Positions 62,778 through 64,000 of a DNA stretch of 64,000 bases are shown here, piece after piece. A model generated the notes under the pieces. It was not told the DNA's origin and searched no databases. It saw only the letters and a program-made list of their open reading frames with translations. A program made the position numbers and the translations under genes. Numbering within the stretch: the first letter of the stretch is position 1; each line of letters opens with the position of its first letter. The stretch comes from CAWDPQ01 sp963804245 (GTDB lineage: Bacteria; Acidobacteriota; Vicinamibacteria; Vicinamibacterales; 2-12-FULL-66-21). Location: the NCBI GenBank assembly GCA_963804245.1, contig CAWDPQ010000020.1:310001-374000 (forward strand), in the 5' to 3' direction.

Positions 62778-63523
62778 GCCAACGAGGCCTCGATCTCCTT
62801 CTCCTCGATGTCGGCATTCGACCACACTTTCTTCGTGTCTTCGTGCTCCTCGACGGCCTCCATCAGCCTGACCATCTGCTGCGCCGGCTTGCCTTCCAGC
62901 TTGACGTAGTTCTGCGGCAGCATCGCCACTTCCGCCGCGCCCGGCTCGATGTTCAGCGCCTTGACGGCTTCGAGGATCTTCGGGAAGACCTCGGGCGGTG
63001 AGACGATTTCCCAGTTGTCGCCGTCATCGCGCATATCGTCGGCGCCGGCATCGATCGCGGCCGCCATCAGCGCCTCTTCGTCGGCCTTCGACTTGTCGAC
63101 GACGATGTAGCCTTTCTTGTGGAACATCCAGGCGACGCTGTTCTCGGCGGCGAGGTTGCCGCCGTACTTGGCCAGCAGATGGCGCATCTCGCCGACGGTG
63201 CGGTTCTTGTTGTCGGTCAGAGTCTCGATGATCAGGGCAGCCCCGCCGGGACCGTAGCCCTCGTAGGTGATCTCCTCGTACGACACGCCGGGCAACTCGC
63301 CCGTCCCGCGCTGAATGGCACGCTTGATGTTGTCCGCCGGCATGTTGACGGACTTCGCCTCGGCGATGATCGTGCGCAGCCGGGGATTACTGTCGGGATC
63401 GCCGCCGCTGGCACGGGCCGCGACGGTCAGTTCCTTGATGATGCGCGTGAAAACCTTGCCGCGCTTAGCGTCAGCGGCTCCCTTTTTGTGCTTGATGGTG
63501 TGCCATTTGGAATGGCCTGACAT
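62774..63523 (-). CDS. yebC: YebC/TACO1-family protein
   Basis: The 249-residue product starts MSGHSKWHTIKHKKGAADAK. It has IKRAIQRGTGELPGVSYEEITYEGYGPGG and MFHKKGYIVV. Family members aid translation of proline stretches or act as transcription regulators. It heads the ruv unit, a common arrangement. Confidence 0.95.
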   Translation of the reverse strand: MSGHSKWHTIKHKKGAADAKRGKVFTRIIKELTVAARASGGDPDSNPRLRTIIAEAKSVNMPADNIKRAIQRGTGELPGVSYEEITYEGYGPGGAALIIETLTDNKNRTVGEMRHLLAKYGGNLAAENSVAWMFHKKGYIVVDKSKADEEALMAAAIDAGADDMRDDGDNWEIVSPPEVFPKILEAVKALNIEPGAAEVAMLPQNYVKLEGKPAQQMVRLMEAVEEHEDTKKVWSNADIEEKEIEASLA

Positions 63524-63625
63524 GGCAAAAACCCCCGAATTGACGCGAAAAAATGACGGGTGATGTTACCACGATCCACGGTCGCGCAAGACGCCGCATA
63601 ATGGCCTGTCCGCACCCGAGGACCT

Positions 63626-63907
63626 ATGGCGCCCATCTCGCTCGCGAACACTTTCATTCCGAGTAAGGACGCGGTCTTTCGCGACCTCGACGGCGAGGCG
63701 GTCATCCTCCATCTCGATTCCGGCACGTATTTCGGGTTGAACGCGGTCGGTACGCGCATCTGGCAGCTCATGGAACGAGCCGGCCGCCTGACGGCCGTCC
63801 TCGACGACTTGCGCACCGAATACGACGCGCCACCGGACGTGCTCGAACGGGACTTGCTCGACCTCGTCGCACGTCTCGTCGATGCGCGGCTCGGGGAGGT
63901 GAAGTAG
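63626..63907 (+). CDS. PqqD-family peptide chaperone-like protein
   Basis: The 93-residue product has the PqqD-type stretch VFRDLDGEAVILHLDSGTYFGLNAVGTRIWQLM, and a helical C-terminus with VLDDLRTEY and VLERDLLDLVARL. Such proteins bind precursor peptides for modification in RiPP-type clusters. ATG at 63626 follows CGAGGACCT. It is divergent from yebC. The next gene starts 6 bases after its stop. Confidence 0.82.
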   Translation: MAPISLANTFIPSKDAVFRDLDGEAVILHLDSGTYFGLNAVGTRIWQLMERAGRLTAVLDDLRTEYDAPPDVLERDLLDLVARLVDARLGEVK

Positions 63908-63913
63908 TCCTCG

Positions 63914-64000
63914 GTGAACCCGGAACAGCTGATCGTCCCCGCGCTGCGGCACGAGGCGGTGCCGTGGCCCGACGCTCCTGTGGATGGACTCGATGCGGCG
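63914..64000 (+). CDS. 5' end of a gene downstream of the PqqD-like gene
   Basis: GTG at 63914 opens a frame to the right edge, beginning VNPEQLIVPALRHEAVPWPD. At 29 residues it is too short to assign. The six-base spacing suggests the same operon as the PqqD-like gene. Confidence 0.4.
   Translation, partial: MNPEQLIVPALRHEAVPWPDAPVDGLDAA

Overview
This is a GC-rich bacterial chromosomal window of 64 kb, densely packed with housekeeping and metabolic genes. It shows no phage, plasmid, insertion sequence or CRISPR array. The gene mix suggests an environmental Acidobacteriota, possibly of the Vicinamibacteria type: a short microcompartment operon with a class II aldolase, GlgE/TreS/TreYZ glucan-trehalose metabolism, a GldF/GldG-like ABC operon, and many palindromic intergenic repeats, some reading FRLKAEAT-like. 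This assignment is an inference from gene content, not a placement. Six genes carry single-base frame breaks, so residual sequencing or assembly error is likely. No stretch longer than about 220 bases lacks a gene.

Layout. 1-4.1 kb: a partial membrane protein, pyrK-pyrD-pyrF, pal (frame broken) and a methyltransferase. 4.2-8.3 kb: a membrane glycosyltransferase-like gene (frame broken), larE coupled to a LysW-like acidic zinc-ribbon protein, and a receiver-PilZ regulator. 8.4-10.9 kb: a metal P-type ATPase with its ArsR/SmtB repressor. 11.1-18.1 kb: an ABC operon (ATPase, permease, GldG-like, DUF4340), then dacB and a HEAT-repeat protein. 18.2-21.4 kb: queE, a secreted methyltransferase, queC and alaX. 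21.6-25.8 kb: a membrane protein, an ArsC/Spx-like selenoprotein gene, a DUF72 gene, a cyclophilin and nth. 25.8-29.1 kb: a hydroxyacid dehydrogenase and a microcompartment operon. 29.1-35.6 kb: a small metal-site protein, a TPR protein, a hydrolase, pdxJ, glmM, a YbbR protein, cdaA and folP. 35.7-42.4 kb: ftsH, tilS, a CAT-anticodon tRNA, a deoxyhypusine-synthase-like gene, an unknown secreted protein and queA. 42.4-44.3 kb: an AI-2E permease and DUF4112. 44.3-56.8 kb: glgX-glgE-treS/mak-treZ-treY. 56.8-63.5 kb: a stand-alone LigD polymerase domain, two uncharacterised genes, and fabH-ruvB-ruvA-ruvC-yebC. The right edge holds a PqqD-like gene and the start of another.

The strongest find is at 23213-23560. 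An ArsC/Spx-like thioredoxin-fold gene has an in-frame TGA exactly where the first cysteine of its CxxC should be. A perfect 6-bp stem with a GTT loop begins 16 nt after it, which is what a bacterial SECIS element looks like; the gene is therefore probably a selenoprotein. Second is the microcompartment operon: four shell proteins, a class II aldolase with a C-terminal encapsulation-like helix, and a 73-residue protein with an N-terminal encapsulation-like helix and a Cys/His cluster, but no aldehyde dehydrogenase in view. Third is the LysW-like protein, which ends in EDWEE and overlaps larE by 4 bp. Several families of intergenic inverted repeats, which ordinary annotation would miss, recur through the window.

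The GlgX, GlgE, TreS-maltokinase, TreZ and TreY genes form one pathway block. It connects trehalose, maltose-1-phosphate and alpha-glucan, with both the TreS and the TreYZ routes present.
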